Positions 20,290-31,480 of a DNA stretch of 64,000 nt are shown one piece after another (the first letter of the stretch is position 1; each line of letters opens with the position of its first letter). The notes below the pieces were generated by a model, which saw only the letters and a list, made by a program, of their open reading frames with translations, had not been told where the DNA came from and ran no database searches. A program made the translations under genes and the position numbers. The DNA lies in contig CM077023.1 in NCBI GenBank assembly GCA_039090855.1, forward strand, positions 78,405,127-78,469,126, in the 5' to 3' direction. Source of the DNA: Macrothele yani. Lineage: Eukaryota > Arthropoda > Arachnida > Araneae > Macrothelidae.

Positions 20290-22795
20290 TCTTAAAGTTC
20301 TTTTGATGAAAGATGTTGGAATTTTGTTTTCTAGAAAACTCTTTAATAGTATTCTAATGTGGTTATTGAAGTCCAAATTGTTGCTGCAAATTCTTGATAT
20401 TTTAAGTACCTGAGAAATTAGTACATTCTCAATTACTTTGGTTGAGATGTTATTTGTTCCAGTGCAGATATTTAATTACTTTGAAAGGAAAATTAACTCT
20501 TTTATCAAAAAGGCTGATAGATGGGTTACTTCTGTTAAGTTTAATGCTTAAGTCTAGGAACTCCAGTTCCTAATTACTGTATTTGGTTTTACATAAGTTA
20601 AGAGAGCTGGGATAGATATTTGCAAAATCACTTTCTATAACTTCTGAATTATTTATACAAAGCATATCGTCAATATATCTAAAAGTGAAAAGGTAGTTAT
20701 CTGAGCAAGAGGAGCTATTTTTAATGAATTTATATTCTTTAAAGAACAGGAATAGATTTGCTACACTTGTGGAGGGAGATATTCCCATAGGGATACCGTT
20801 GACTTGCTTATAAGAGAGTATTATTATATAAAATATGGTTATTGTTTATGCAGCAATTGAGATAAGAGTTCCAGGCTCCTACATTAACAAACTGGCTAAG
20901 CTTAAATTCTACATGCAGCTCTTTAAAGGTAGTGATGATATCTGATAGAGGCAGATTAGTATATAGGTTCTCAAAATCATAACTATTTATATCTATGGGA
21001 TTAATGTCGAGAAGAGTGAAAATTACTTCTGAATTATTATCCAAAAATCTCTGTACTTCAAATCACTTCAGTTACTAATGTGTTTCCAGACCTTCTTCAA
21101 GATGTCTTCAAAAGCTAGATAAATTTTCTTTTTATGACTCCTTACTCCACTAGCTATGAATCTAAATTTTACCGGATCTTTATGAAACTTGACAGTTGCA
21201 AAAAGAAAGGGAAATTCAGGCTCATATCTTCTCATTTGTGGAATTCTAAATTTGTTGAAGAATGCCTTAAAACGATTTTCTAACTGATTGGTACTGTAAC
21301 TTACGGGCTCGTAGGTTACTCTATTGTTGAGTTCTATATTTAACAATTCAAAATATAATTTCTTACAGATAATTGCAAAATTATTGCTAGCTTTATCTGT
21401 AGTGGTAAAAATATATAGGTCTTGTAGAGAGGAGAGTGACCTTTTAGCATCTCCAGAGAAAAAAAGATTTCTGTCAAAACATAAATCAAGACCTGCCAAC
21501 TTATTAGAGAAGCTATTAATTACATTATATTTCCATTCTGCGAAGGCCTCAATAGGCTGATTGTATGCTAAAATGGTTTTAATTATGTACCTATTTACAT
21601 CTTCTGTAACGTTTTTAGAATTCTTTCTTTGAAGATTTTGAAAGAAGGTCTAAATTTAGTACCATACTCTTATAAATACCTAAGCTTGTCATTTTCAACA
21701 AAGCTCAAGTTACCAGTGATAATATGCTTTTAATTCTTATCATAGTGAACTGTGTCTTTATGTTCTTCACAAGAACATGCAGTTACTACAGGTATGGAAC
21801 ACGAAGAATTAAGTTTGTAGTTTTTAACAGTAGACCCTAAGGTCTTAACATATTTAAAACTTACAATAGACTAGTGCCTGTGTATGGGAAAAAAACTGCA
21901 TTATTGTAGAACAGCTTCCTTATATTGAGATGATCATAGGTTTTATTGAGAAACCACATAATTTCTGGAAATTTCTTTAAGATAAATTTTATATTTAAGT
22001 GTATGCTTAAGAATGTCTAGAACCAAAACAAAAACATGTGTATCAACTTGATTAGCAGTTTCTTTCCAGAATTTGAAAAAACTTTTTAGGACAGAGTGCT
22101 TAAAGGACTTAAGAATTTTGCAAGTATTTTTAACAAAACTTGTTTCATTTTTAAAACTACCCAGAGTTATTTGCAAGCTTTCAAAATCAACCTTGCTAGA
22201 AGTACGAAATAACCTCTGCCCTCTTTTACCTCTAGTGCAGATCTTGTTGGTAACAAGAAAGAAAAGTTCACGGACAGAAAATTTATGCGGATTATGTTTA
22301 TTGTCAGAAAGTGTGAAATTAAGACCATAGGGATATAGAGACTGATGCTTCAGAATTTCAAGTGATTCAGTTTCAAGTCGAGCATAGAGGTCAGCGATGA
22401 TATGTAGTACCTCTATTTTCACTTTGTCAAAACCATGATAATGGAAATGCTCTAACTCAAAGGTAGAGTACTGGCTAGCATTAGTGGAGGGGTTCACACC
22501 AGTTGCAGAGTACTTGTTAACTAGAGACCTGTGACCATTAATCCTAAGATGAAGTGGATTTTTGCTTTGGCCAATATAGCTAAGACTGCAAACAGTACAG
22601 GTAAGCTTATAAATGGTATTGTATGCTTTGCAAAACTTGTTGGAGCAATCATCTGTAATAGAAGAATACAGGTTAGGATCCACTGATTTACATGTCAAAC
22701 AACGTTTGTCATTTCATAACTTGAGATTAACTTTGCCGGCGATTTCATACACTATGGGAAAGGGTGCTAGCTTATCCAAGAGGGAGGACTCGACT
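20290..22795 (-). pseudogene. Naiad-like GIY-YIG endonuclease / Penelope-type reverse transcriptase
   Basis: Read on the minus strand the order is: an N-terminal segment (LLDKLAPFPIVYEIAGK), then a cysteine cluster RCLTC...CSNKFCK, the GIY-YIG core (IYKLTC...SLSYIGQS, YIG at 22569-22581) with LRINGHRS, a linker with the CxC motif ACSCEEH (TGT-TCT-TGT at 21769-21777), then RT with TTTDKASNNFAIICK, SYDFENLYTNL (catalytic Asp), VNGIPMG and FRYIDDMLCI. Endonuclease before RT is the permuted order of Naiad/Chlamys Penelope-like elements. Lesions include frameshifts near 21940, 21065 and 20805, an in-frame TAG at 20570, and stops in the linker. A TGA at 22714-22716 lies in frame just before NDKRCLTC. 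The RT frame is open upstream to about 21650. Confidence 0.75.
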
Positions 22796-23021
22796 TATCT
22801 GAATTGACCTCCAAATCCATTCATCGTCCATAATACGCCACTTGGGCCGAACATACAAAATTCCGAGCAAACCATTTAGGAAAAACTTTCTAGGAAATAA
22901 GCAGCCCAGGATATTACCAAAACTCGAGCATTAACTACACTCCAAAAAAAAAAAAAAAAAAAAACGTCAGCCACACAAGCTAAACAAAAAAACAATAAAA
23001 ATTAATAAACGAAAATAAAAC

Positions 23022-24224
23022 AAGGAGAAAGTTAGGGGAGAAAGTTCGGCCATGTTTTTTGGCAGTGGTGGCAGAAAAGTTGCATAAGAGGTAAGCTCTC
23101 TTCTTTGTTCTTGTAGTTTGGGAATTCCAAGTTCAATTTATGAACTTTTTAAGCAGTTATTTTCTATTTTTCGCATCAGGCAATTAGGTGCAAGCAAGTC
23201 TATAAACTTTGTGGTTTTTTTCTCTTTCACTTTACTTGGAAATTTACGGAGTTTTTTAGGGCACTTAGGAAAAGTAGCTGGCAGTTTTATTGTTCTTGTA
23301 GTCAACGATGTGCTTCAATGTCGGTAAGAACGTAATTACTACATTATTGGGCACTTAAAAAGCACTCCTAGAATACTTTGTATATATTGAAACTAATTGT
23401 TAAAGTCATATAATCTTCACAAAGCATTTTTTTAGTTTGTTATTATCATTTTCTATTTTTTGTTCTTGTGAAGTCAGTTGTTGAGGAGTAGGGGGTTCAA
23501 TATTCCAGTTTTCTTTCGGGAATCTGTTCTTTTAAAAATTTATTATTTTTTATTATATGGCATTTTTGAATAAGCGGTTTTTCACTACAAAGCATAAGAA
23601 TCTGTAATACTCTAGTATTGCTATTCTAGTTTAAATTCTCTCTTAGGCGGCTAGGTAACTTGGCATAGTGTTATTGCTGAATAATCCTTTTGATTCAATC
23701 AGTTGCTCTCTCAACTAGTGGTTTTTCTTGTAATCGTTTTTCTGTTTTTTGGTAGCAGATGACGAGCATGGGTTGGGCCCGGAAAGCTATAGATGCATGC
23801 AAAAATAATATCTTGTGTTTCATCATGCAACTCTGAGGAGGTTATGATATTTTAAATAAAATTTTTGGTGGGCTTATTACTTGCATCTATGGCTTTGCAG
23901 AAACCCCATTTCCAACTAGGTCTTTGTGGAAATGAGAAAATGCAGAGTTTTGCTGGTCCTTGATAAAGCCAAGGCTCGGCATTCTCGACACTTTCTACAT
24001 TCAGTTTGCTATTATTTTATCCTCTTTTTACTCATACCTGTCAGTATATGAGTTTTACTATGTTGTTTTTGGAATATTGGTTAAAAAATTGTTTTTGCTT
24101 CTGTCTCTTCTTAATAGTATGTGAATTCTGAATTTTCGTGACTGCTGCGTTGCGCGTCTTGATCTTCAGGTTATCTTGCAAATTTCGTATTAAATTCTTG
24201 GGTGGTATCTTTTGTTTTTGTCTC

Positions 24225-24225
<1 letters not shown>
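23022..24225 (+). repeat. Right pseudo-LTR of the Naiad-like element
   Basis: Runs from AAGGAGAAAGTTAGGGG (23022) through TTGGTGGGCTTATTACTTGC and CTTGATAAAGCCAAGGCTCG to a (CT)n(TA)n microsatellite at 24226-24272. It is in opposite orientation to the left copy. The small frame inside it is not a gene. Related pseudo-LTR copies occur at 24284-24738, 24760-25835, 31127-31438 and 43640-44820. Confidence 0.75.
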
Positions 24226-24260
<35 letters not shown>

Positions 24261-24283
24261 CTATATATATATACTAAAGAGCA

Positions 24284-25835
24284 AAGCCGAAAACGTAAGA
24301 AAAACTATAGAATTTAAAACGAAAGATGCAAAATAACCTGAAGATCAAAACACGCAACGCAGCAGTTATGAAAATTCAGAATTCACATTCTATTAAGAGA
24401 CTGAAGCAAAAACATTTTTTGACTCACACCAAGTACAACATAGAAAAGGTTATGTATTGACCGGCGTGAGTAAAATGAGAAAAATAAAACAACTGAATGT
24501 AGAAAGTGTCGAGAATACTGAGCCTTGGCTTTATCAAGGACCAGCAAAAACTCTGCATTTTCTCACTTCCACAAAGACCTATTTGGAAATGGGTTTCTGC
24601 AAAGTCATAGATGAAAGTAATAAGCCCACCAAAAATTTTTTTTTAAAAATATATATTGTAAAGAATATATATAAATGTCATGACCTCCGCAGAGTTGCAT
24701 GACCAAGCTTTAGTTAACAATTTAGCTAGCATCCATAAAGGGGGTTTAGAAGTTTGGGTTAAAAGGTCGGCCATGTTTCCTCAAGAAAGGAGGAAGTTCA
24801 GTTGCATAAGAGGTAAGCTCTCTTCATTGTCTTTGGATTTTGGGATTTCCAAGTGCAATGATTGAACTTCTTGTACTTTTTTTCTTTTTTTGTTTTCAGC
24901 TTTTAGGCACTGGCAAGTCTATTAACTTTTTTGCGGATTTTAACTCTTTCTTTTCTGGGTAACTTTGTGCGTTTTTTAGGGAACTAAGGCCAAAACAGCC
25001 GGCCATTTCATTGTTCTTGTAATTTGCGCTGTGTTTTCAATGTAGTTAAGTTCTTAATAACTACTTAATTATGCACTTAAAGCACTTCTGAAATACTTTT
25101 TACATATTGCAAGTAATTGTTCATGTCACATAACCTTCACAATGCGTTTCTTTAATTAATTATTGTCTTTATTATATTCTCGTTTTTGTGTTGTCAGAAG
25201 TTGTGGAGTAGGGGGTTTTTATAATCCAATTTTCTTTGAAGAATCTGTGTTTTAAAAAAATTAATATCTCCTTTTCTATTGCAATGTTAAGAATTTGTAA
25301 TACTTTTGTATTGCTATTCAGGTTTAAATTCTCTCTCAGGCGAACTTGGTAATTTGTTATTGCTGAACATTATTTCTGATTTATTATGTCACTCTTACAA
25401 CTTGAGTTTTCTATAATCTTCTTCTTTCTGTTTAATAGTAACAGATGAAGAGCATGTGTCGGGCCAGGAAAGTTATGGATGCTAGCTAAATTGTTAACTA
25501 AAGCTTGGTCATGCAACTCTGCGAAGGTCATGACATTTATATATATTCTTTAAAATATATATTTTTTAAAAATTTTTTGGTGGGCTTATTACTTGCATCT
25601 ATGACTTTGCAGAAACCCATTTCCAAATAGGTCTTTGTGGAAGTGAGAAAATGCAGAGTTTTTGCTGGTCCTTGATAAAGCCAAGGCTCAGTATTCTCGA
25701 CACTTTCTACATTCAGTTGTTTTATTTTTCTCTTTTTACTCACACCGGTCAATACATAACCTTTTCTACGTTGTACTTGGTGTGAGTCAAAAAAAAAAAT
25801 GTTTGCTTCAGTCTCTTAATAGAATATATATATAT
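24284..25835. repeat. Long inverted repeat of pseudo-LTR ends (hairpin, ~0.45 and 0.36 kb arms)
   Basis: The arms, about 24284-24738 and 25474-25835, are near-perfect reverse complements. Markers are AGAAAGTGTCGAGAATACTG in the left arm and CAGTATTCTCGACACTTTCT in the right. The spacer 24760-25473 continues the pseudo-LTR in plus orientation, so the unit is a full forward pseudo-LTR headed by an inverted partial copy. Both outer ends abut (TA)n tracts. Frames inside (24457-24702 and the mirror 25537-25752) are the same repeat read twice. Confidence 0.85.
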
Positions 25836-25900
25836 ATATATATACTGAAGCTATGCCTCAAATCCTTCAACGAGTGGTTGGATTGTGTGTTTTGTGACAT

Positions 25901-26130
25901 TTTTTTTTTTTTTTTTTTTTTGATTGGAGGTTTAACGACCACCGTGAGCAACTCAATGGGCTATAAGCAGTCGCCCGTCCCTAATTTAGGGTCACTGGTT
26001 CCAGGGAAGGGAGAGAGCCAGTGCCGTAAGACAAACACAACATCCATGCCTGACCGGGATTCGAACCCAGACCCCTTACGGACGAATGATCAGAGGCCAA
26101 CGCCTTAGACCACTGCGCCACCGGGGCGGC
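25901..26130 (-). repeat. tRNA-derived SINE (main family), target duplication visible
   Basis: Read on the minus strand: GCCGCCCCGGTGGCGCAGTG head with A box, B box GGTTCGAATCCC, a body ending CGGTGGTCGTTAAACC, and a poly-A tail (T-run 25901-25922). GTTTTGTGACAT occurs on both sides (25889-25900 and 26131-26142), a 12-bp target-site duplication. It splits the second Naiad-like copy. At least six other copies of the family are in the window. Confidence 0.9.
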
Positions 26131-26207
26131 GTTTTGTGACATTGGTCACGAGCTTGGCAAATTAAAAAAACTCTAAGGTTTACACCCAGCAACCACGTAA
26201 CCTTTCC

Positions 26208-27400
26208 TTGATTACTTCACAAATTCGTGAACTTCAAGATTTATTCACTGTTTCCCCAGTGGATAAGACTTCTAATAATTTTGCCAATATCTGTAAACAG
26301 TTTTATCAGAGTCTCCTATTACAGGAGATGAACACTACGGATTCATACACTCTGGCGTCTCAAAACCGTAAGGATGTTGTTATAATTATTACTCTGCATA
26401 AAAGGATTGAGCTTACAGTATCTAACTTAAATTTTATTTTCGTTTATGCTATTCCTAAATTCCACAAGAAACCTGTTTTTTTTTTCGTTTCATAACCAGT
26501 GGACGCTACTGTTATAATAGTAAAGCGAATGGGTTGCTTCAGAGATACTTGTCTGCAGTGCTCCGCAGACTAGATTCGACCTGGATTATCGGGAACAATG
26601 ACAGAGTTTTAGAGGGGTTGAACTCAACAACTGTCTCATCTGTTGATACCTACGATTTTAAAAACCTTTTCACTTCAATTTCGTTGAAGGGTTTATGGCA
26701 GGTGGCCTTAAATCTACACACAAAGTTTGAGTCCGGGTTTACAGAACAGTTCTGGCACTTTTTAGTGGACTTCTGTATTAATAATAATTTCGTTACCCTG
26801 GGCGATGGGCTATACCTCCAAACTAGTGGTATTCCGATGGGCAGTCGCTTCTCAAGTAGCTTAGCCAGCCTCTATCTGCACTTTTTTGAGGATAGATATA
26901 CAGCTACTTGCCCTTTGCCTGGTATCGTTCTGAGGTACGTTGATGACATTATTGTCATTAACGTGCCGGACTTTTGCGATGCGCTGTTGACTTGTATCCT
27001 GAAGATCTCACTTCAGAAAAAACTAACAGCTCGTCTACTTACGTTTGTTACCTCAATTTGGAGGTACGGGTGTACGAGGGAGGTAGGGGTGTGATAAATC
27101 TTTATGATAAAAGAAATGCTTTTGAGTTCGATATCATTTACTACACTCATTGGTCCTCCAGTATTTCTAAAGAAGTACATCGTATAATCTATTCCTTTCT
27201 CAATTTCATAGAACAGCAAATATATGCTCCACACAGTTTTTACTTGTAAAAAATCTTAAAACACTTCTATCTAGACTGCATTCTAACAACTTTCCCAGTA
27301 ATTTTTTAAAGCATTATTTAAAACACTTAATGTCGAATTTTAATTCGGTTTCAAATTGCACTTTGACAGGCTTTACTAATCTAGGACCTTACACTATTAA
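26208..27400 (+). pseudogene. Second Naiad-like reverse transcriptase, 5' truncated
   Basis: Plus-strand Penelope-type RT: SPVDKTSNNFANICKQFY, a T-run frameshift near 26476-26486, VDTYDFKNLFTSI (catalytic Asp), TSGIPMGSRFSSSLASLYL and LRYVDDIIVI (YVDD box, 26935-26960). Later a shifted frame carries the C-terminal part to about 27250. It parallels the RT of the 20.3-22.8 kb copy (compare TTDKASNNFAIICK and YDFENLYTNL) but is a distinct, more diverged sequence. No GIY-YIG domain is present; the pseudo-LTR at 24760-25835 directly precedes it. Two or more frameshifts make it inactive. Confidence 0.75.
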
Positions 27401-27907
27401 GTAAGCCAGGCAATATAAAGTACCACTTGGTAGGTCCCTAGTGGTTGAATACTTCTATTTACATAAACACTATTGCATCTCGTCATTTTACATATTCTTT
27501 TAGCTTGCTAGGATGTTATCTAACCGCGGCCACTCTAACGTTAGTATATATATTTGCGTTCCTGTGGGTCGTTGGTCCAGTTCAGTTTGGTCTTCATTCA
27601 TGGTGTTGACCGGCTTGGTCTGCCGGTAAGCCTTTATAATTTTTTCAGTGTTTATGTTCTTGTTTTTTGAATTTCAGTGTCTGTTTTGGCGTTTGCTCTG
27701 GTGGCCTAGGGTGCATGACCAACCGGCATTTTTTGGTTCTCCTTATCGTTTGTTGGTACTAGAAAGGCCACTTCCGCAGGTTGTTGCTCTCCTGATGACG
27801 GCAACCTGTTCATTTTTTTTCTGGTTTTCAATTTTGAATTTCCATTATTGAGCTTAATTCAGTATTCTTTATCGAATTTAATTTTTTCAACTCTTATTTT
27901 CTACAAT

Positions 27908-27910
<3 letters not shown>

Positions 27911-27938
<28 letters not shown>

Positions 27939-27940
27939 CA
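27911..27940 (+). repeat. (CT)n(TA)n microsatellite at the RTE copy 2 tail
   Basis: CT and TA units merge into the ATCATCATC tail of the RTE element. It marks one of several microsatellite junctions between elements in this part of the window. Confidence 0.9.
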
Positions 27941-30900
27941 TCATCATTGTCAACCATTATCAATCCACTGCTGGACGAAGGTCTCCCCAAATTTCCTCCA
28001 CAACGGTCTGTCTTGTGCCAGTCTCCTCCATGTCACTCCCGCATACTTTCGAATTTCATCCACCCATCTCCCATGTGGTCTTCTTCTGGGTCTTTTCCTG
28101 TCCCTTAGAATCCAATCTAAAATTTCGCCTGTCCATCGATGGTCTGTCCTTCTGGTAGTATGCCCAGCCCATTGCCATTTCAGGGATTTAACTCTGATCA
28201 TGATGTCTTTCACTCTTGTCATTTTTCCGATCCACGAGTTCCTCTTATCTCTCCTGGTTACACCAAGCATGCACCTCTCCATGCTGCTTTGAGTTGTCTG
28301 CAGCCTTTGTATGTCTCTTTTTAGTTAAGGTCCACGTCTCTGCACCATACGTAAGCACTGGAAGGATGCATTGATCAAACACTTTTCTTTAAAGACATAA
28401 TGGCATATTGCTCTTCAAAATTATGCTGTTTCTTCCAAAAGCTCTCCAGGCAAGTATTGTACGCCGATTAATTTCTTCATCAATGTGACTTTCACATGTT
28501 ATCTGCTGTTCAAGATAAACGTACGTGTTCTGTTATCTCCAGCTTTTATCCATCAATCGATAAATCTTCATTTCTTGTAAAAGCATTGAACACCACTTTT
28601 GTCTTCTGAAAGTTCATTTTTAATCCCACTTCTTTACTCTTGTCAGCAAGTTCTTGGATCATACTCTGCAGCTCTGATGGGGTAGTTGCAAAAATGACTA
28701 TGTCATCAGCAAATCGAAGGTGGGTTAGATAATCTCCATTAATCTTTATCCCTCTGTTTTCCCAGTTCAGTGATTGAAAGACATTTTCCAATGTGGCGTT
28801 AAAGAGCTTTGGAGATATGGTGTCACATTGTCTCACTCCCTTTCCAATTTTTATGTGTGTTGTAGTTTGAAACAGCCGAATCTTTGCACTTGCATTTTCA
28901 TAGATGTTATTAATAATATTAATCTATGCATCTTCAATACCGCAGGATTTCAGAGCCATTGTAACTGCTGATGGTTTCACCGAATCAAAGGCTTTTCATA
29001 ATGGAAGTTCATATTCCCTCGCCCTTTCAATTAGTTCTCTCAGTACGTGGATATGATCTATTGTGTGTAGCCACTCCTGAATCCAGTTTGTTCTCTCGGT
29101 TGAGCCATGTCCAGTGTTACCTTCAAACGGTGTGAAAGAACTTTAGTGAAGATTTTATAAACCACTGATAGGAGGCTGATAGGTCTGTAGTTCCTGAGAT
29201 CCTCAATGTCACCTTTTTTATGTAGCAGGATCATTATAGCGTTGTTCCAATCCTCAGGAATCTTCCCTTCATTAAGGCATCGAGTGAAAATTTGGGCGAG
29301 TACTGTTTCGATTTCTCCACTTGCTTCTTGTATGATGTCTACAGTAATTCCATCTTCTCCTGGAGCTTTTCCCCGCTTCATGTTCTTGATTGCATGTGCA
29401 ACTTCTGCTGGGAGGACTAGAAGAACTCTGGTACTGGTACCTTCCATGATGTCTGGAGTACATGCATCATCCCTTTCATATAACTTGGAGTAGAAATCTT
29501 TCACTCTTACCAAAATTTCGCCTCTATTTCTTGTTACAGAACCATCTTCTTTTCTCAGTGCCATAATCTGTTTTCTTCTCTTACTGAGATGTCCCTTTGC
29601 TATCTTTAGGCTTTGGTTGTTTTCAATTGCTTTCCTCACTAGTTCACAGTTGAATTTCTTTACGTCTTCAGTGATACTTTTTCGTACTGTCTTGCATAGC
29701 TCTATGTATTCCACTTTGGAAGTCACATCTTCTTTAGTTGTCCTCATCTCTCTTCTTTTTTGCATAAACATTTTGGTTTTTCCTGATAATTTGTTCACAT
29801 GCAACTTGTTAATAGACCCAGCTAATTTTGTTGCTGTTTCCATAAGAGCTTTAGTTACTTTTCTGTTAACTTCAGAAATACCCATTTCTTCCGATGTTAG
29901 GCCTTCTAAACCAGAGAATCTGTTCTTCAGTTCCAACTTGAAGGTATTATGGTGTTTTCTACGGTTGGTTATGTCAATACATTTTGTTTGTCTTATGAGC
30001 TTGCCACGTTCGAGTATAGTGTTGAGGTGCATCTTACATCTCACCAATCTATGGTCACTACTTGTGTTGAACTTGTTTAGCACACTGCAGTCTTCTATGA
30101 CGAATTTTTTGTTACACATAATAAAATCAATTTCACTTGTCGTCCCATTTGGATGTCTCCATGTCCATTTCCTGTGCGGCTTTTTCTTGAAAGAGGAGTT
30201 CAAGACGAAAAACCCTTCTGCCTCTGCAAACTCAACGAGAGTATTTCCACGCTGGTTTCTGTTGCCATGACCGAATTTACCTACTGAAGTTTCATTCTGT
30301 TGCCGTTGCCCTATTTTTGCATTGAAATCTTCCATAAGGATCTTCAAAGTGCTGCTTGCCTTTATTATTTAGATGACGAATTTCTTCATAAAATTCTTCA
30401 ATTTCTTCTTCAGGATGACTTGTGGTGGGTGCATAAGTTTGAATAATCTGAGCCTGGTATCTTTTCGAGAGTTGGATAACAAGTCGTGCAGCTCTGTCAG
30501 AGGAACTTTCAACTTCTACAACTTTATCCTTCAGTTTCTTGTTTATTATAAATCTAACACCACTAGTTCTGCCAGTATCTGTCCCACGATAGTAGAAGAG
30601 GTGTCCACTTTTCAGTTCAATGAGATCTTCTCCTTTTCTCCTTACCTCACTTAGCCCGACGATGTCCCACTTGATCCTTTGTAGTTCCTCTTCCAATTCA
30701 AGAAACCTTGAATCAGAAGATACGGAGCGTCCATTATACGTAGCCAAGGTCAGCATCAGATGGCAGCCTAGTCCGGTCCTCCGGGGATTCTTAGCACCCT
30801 CTGCCTTCATGTCGCACTGGCCGCTGCCTTGGCCAGGTACATTCCAGCTGCCGGAGACTGAGGGCCAAGATTTAAGTTGTGGAGTCATTTTGGAGGGGTT

Positions 30901-31095
30901 TGGCCATAACTCACCACGCTGGCCAAGTGGGTTGGTGAGTGTGGGATAGCATTTCCTCTAATCCCGATGGTATAGTTATACCGCTATTGATGGTCGTCAG
31001 AGCCCCTTTAGTGGGAACAGGATGCACCACGAGAAGGCGGGGTTGACAGTTGTCAAGGAGAGGCTGTGATGTTACGCATCACCTGACCTTAGATC

Positions 31096-31096
<1 letters not shown>
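27941..31096 (-). pseudogene. RTE-type LINE copy 2, near full length, with endonuclease and RT
   Basis: The most complete copy of this RTE family. The frame opens at 30888 and shows the AP endonuclease: LATYNGRSVSSDSRF, WDIVGLSEVRRKGEDL, SGVRFIINKKLKD, IIQTYAPTTSHPEE. The endonuclease then continues in the 30347-29058 frame (MEDFNAKIGQR, TSSDHRLVRCKMH), followed by the RT blocks also seen in copy 1 (GKAPGEDGITVDIIQE, LRFADDIVIF at about 28715). Frameshifts separate 30888-30292, 30347-29058, 28836-28546 and 28282-27950. About 200 bp of 5' UTR reaches a (TA)n run at 31097. (TA)n tracts lie on both sides, so insertion into a TA-rich microsatellite is plausible. Confidence 0.85.
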
Positions 31097-31130
<34 letters not shown>

Positions 31131-31434
31131 CTTTTAAGAAGAGACAGAAGTAAAAACAATTTTTTAACTCATACCAAAAACAACATAAAAAAAACTCATA
31201 TACTGACAGGTATGAGTAAAAAGAGGATAAAATAATAGCAATCTGAATGTAGAAAGTGTCGAGAATGCCGAGCCTTGGCTTTATCAAGGACCAGCAAAAC
31301 TCTGCATTTTCTCACTTCCACAAAGACCTAGTTGGAAATGGGTTTCTGCCAAGTCATAGGTGCAAGTAATAAGCCCACCGAAATTTTTTTAAAAATATCA
31401 TTACTTCTTCAGAGTTACATGACAAAACACTAGT

Positions 31435-31438
<4 letters not shown>
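31097..31438 (-). repeat. Partial pseudo-LTR between two (TA)n tracts
   Basis: A 312-bp piece (31127-31438) in minus orientation, very similar to the 3' part of the right pseudo-LTR at 23.8-24.1 kb. It includes AGAAAGTGTCGAGAATGCCG and AAGCCAAGG-type blocks. Flanked by (TA)n at 31097-31125 and (TA)n(CA)n at 31437-31480. Confidence 0.85.

Positions 31439-31479
<41 letters not shown>

Positions 31480-31480
<1 letters not shown>

Larger units (their letters stand above)
16889..24225 (-). mobile_element. Naiad-like Penelope element with inverted pseudo-LTRs
   Basis: A composite insertion. Pseudo-LTR copies of about 1 kb lie at 16889-17905 (minus orientation) and 23022-24225 (plus orientation) as an inverted pair. 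Between them is a decayed ORF with an N-terminal GIY-YIG endonuclease, a CxC motif and a Penelope-type RT (20290-22795, minus). An RTE LINE is inserted at 18120-19923. Permuted endonuclease-first order, pseudo-LTRs, inverted copies and microsatellite borders are the published hallmarks of Naiad elements in invertebrates. A poly-A tract of about 20 and C-rich filler lie near 22940. The element is inactive. Confidence 0.7.

Noticed and set aside
17534..23327. Short protein-like frames repeated at 17534-17818 and 23118-23327
   Set aside because: They lie in the two inverted pseudo-LTR arms, so their conservation reflects the repeat and not selection on a protein.
29617..30270. 217-codon plus-strand frame
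   Set aside because: It is exactly antisense to the RTE endonuclease/linker coding region and mirrors its composition; the sense frame has clear family motifs.
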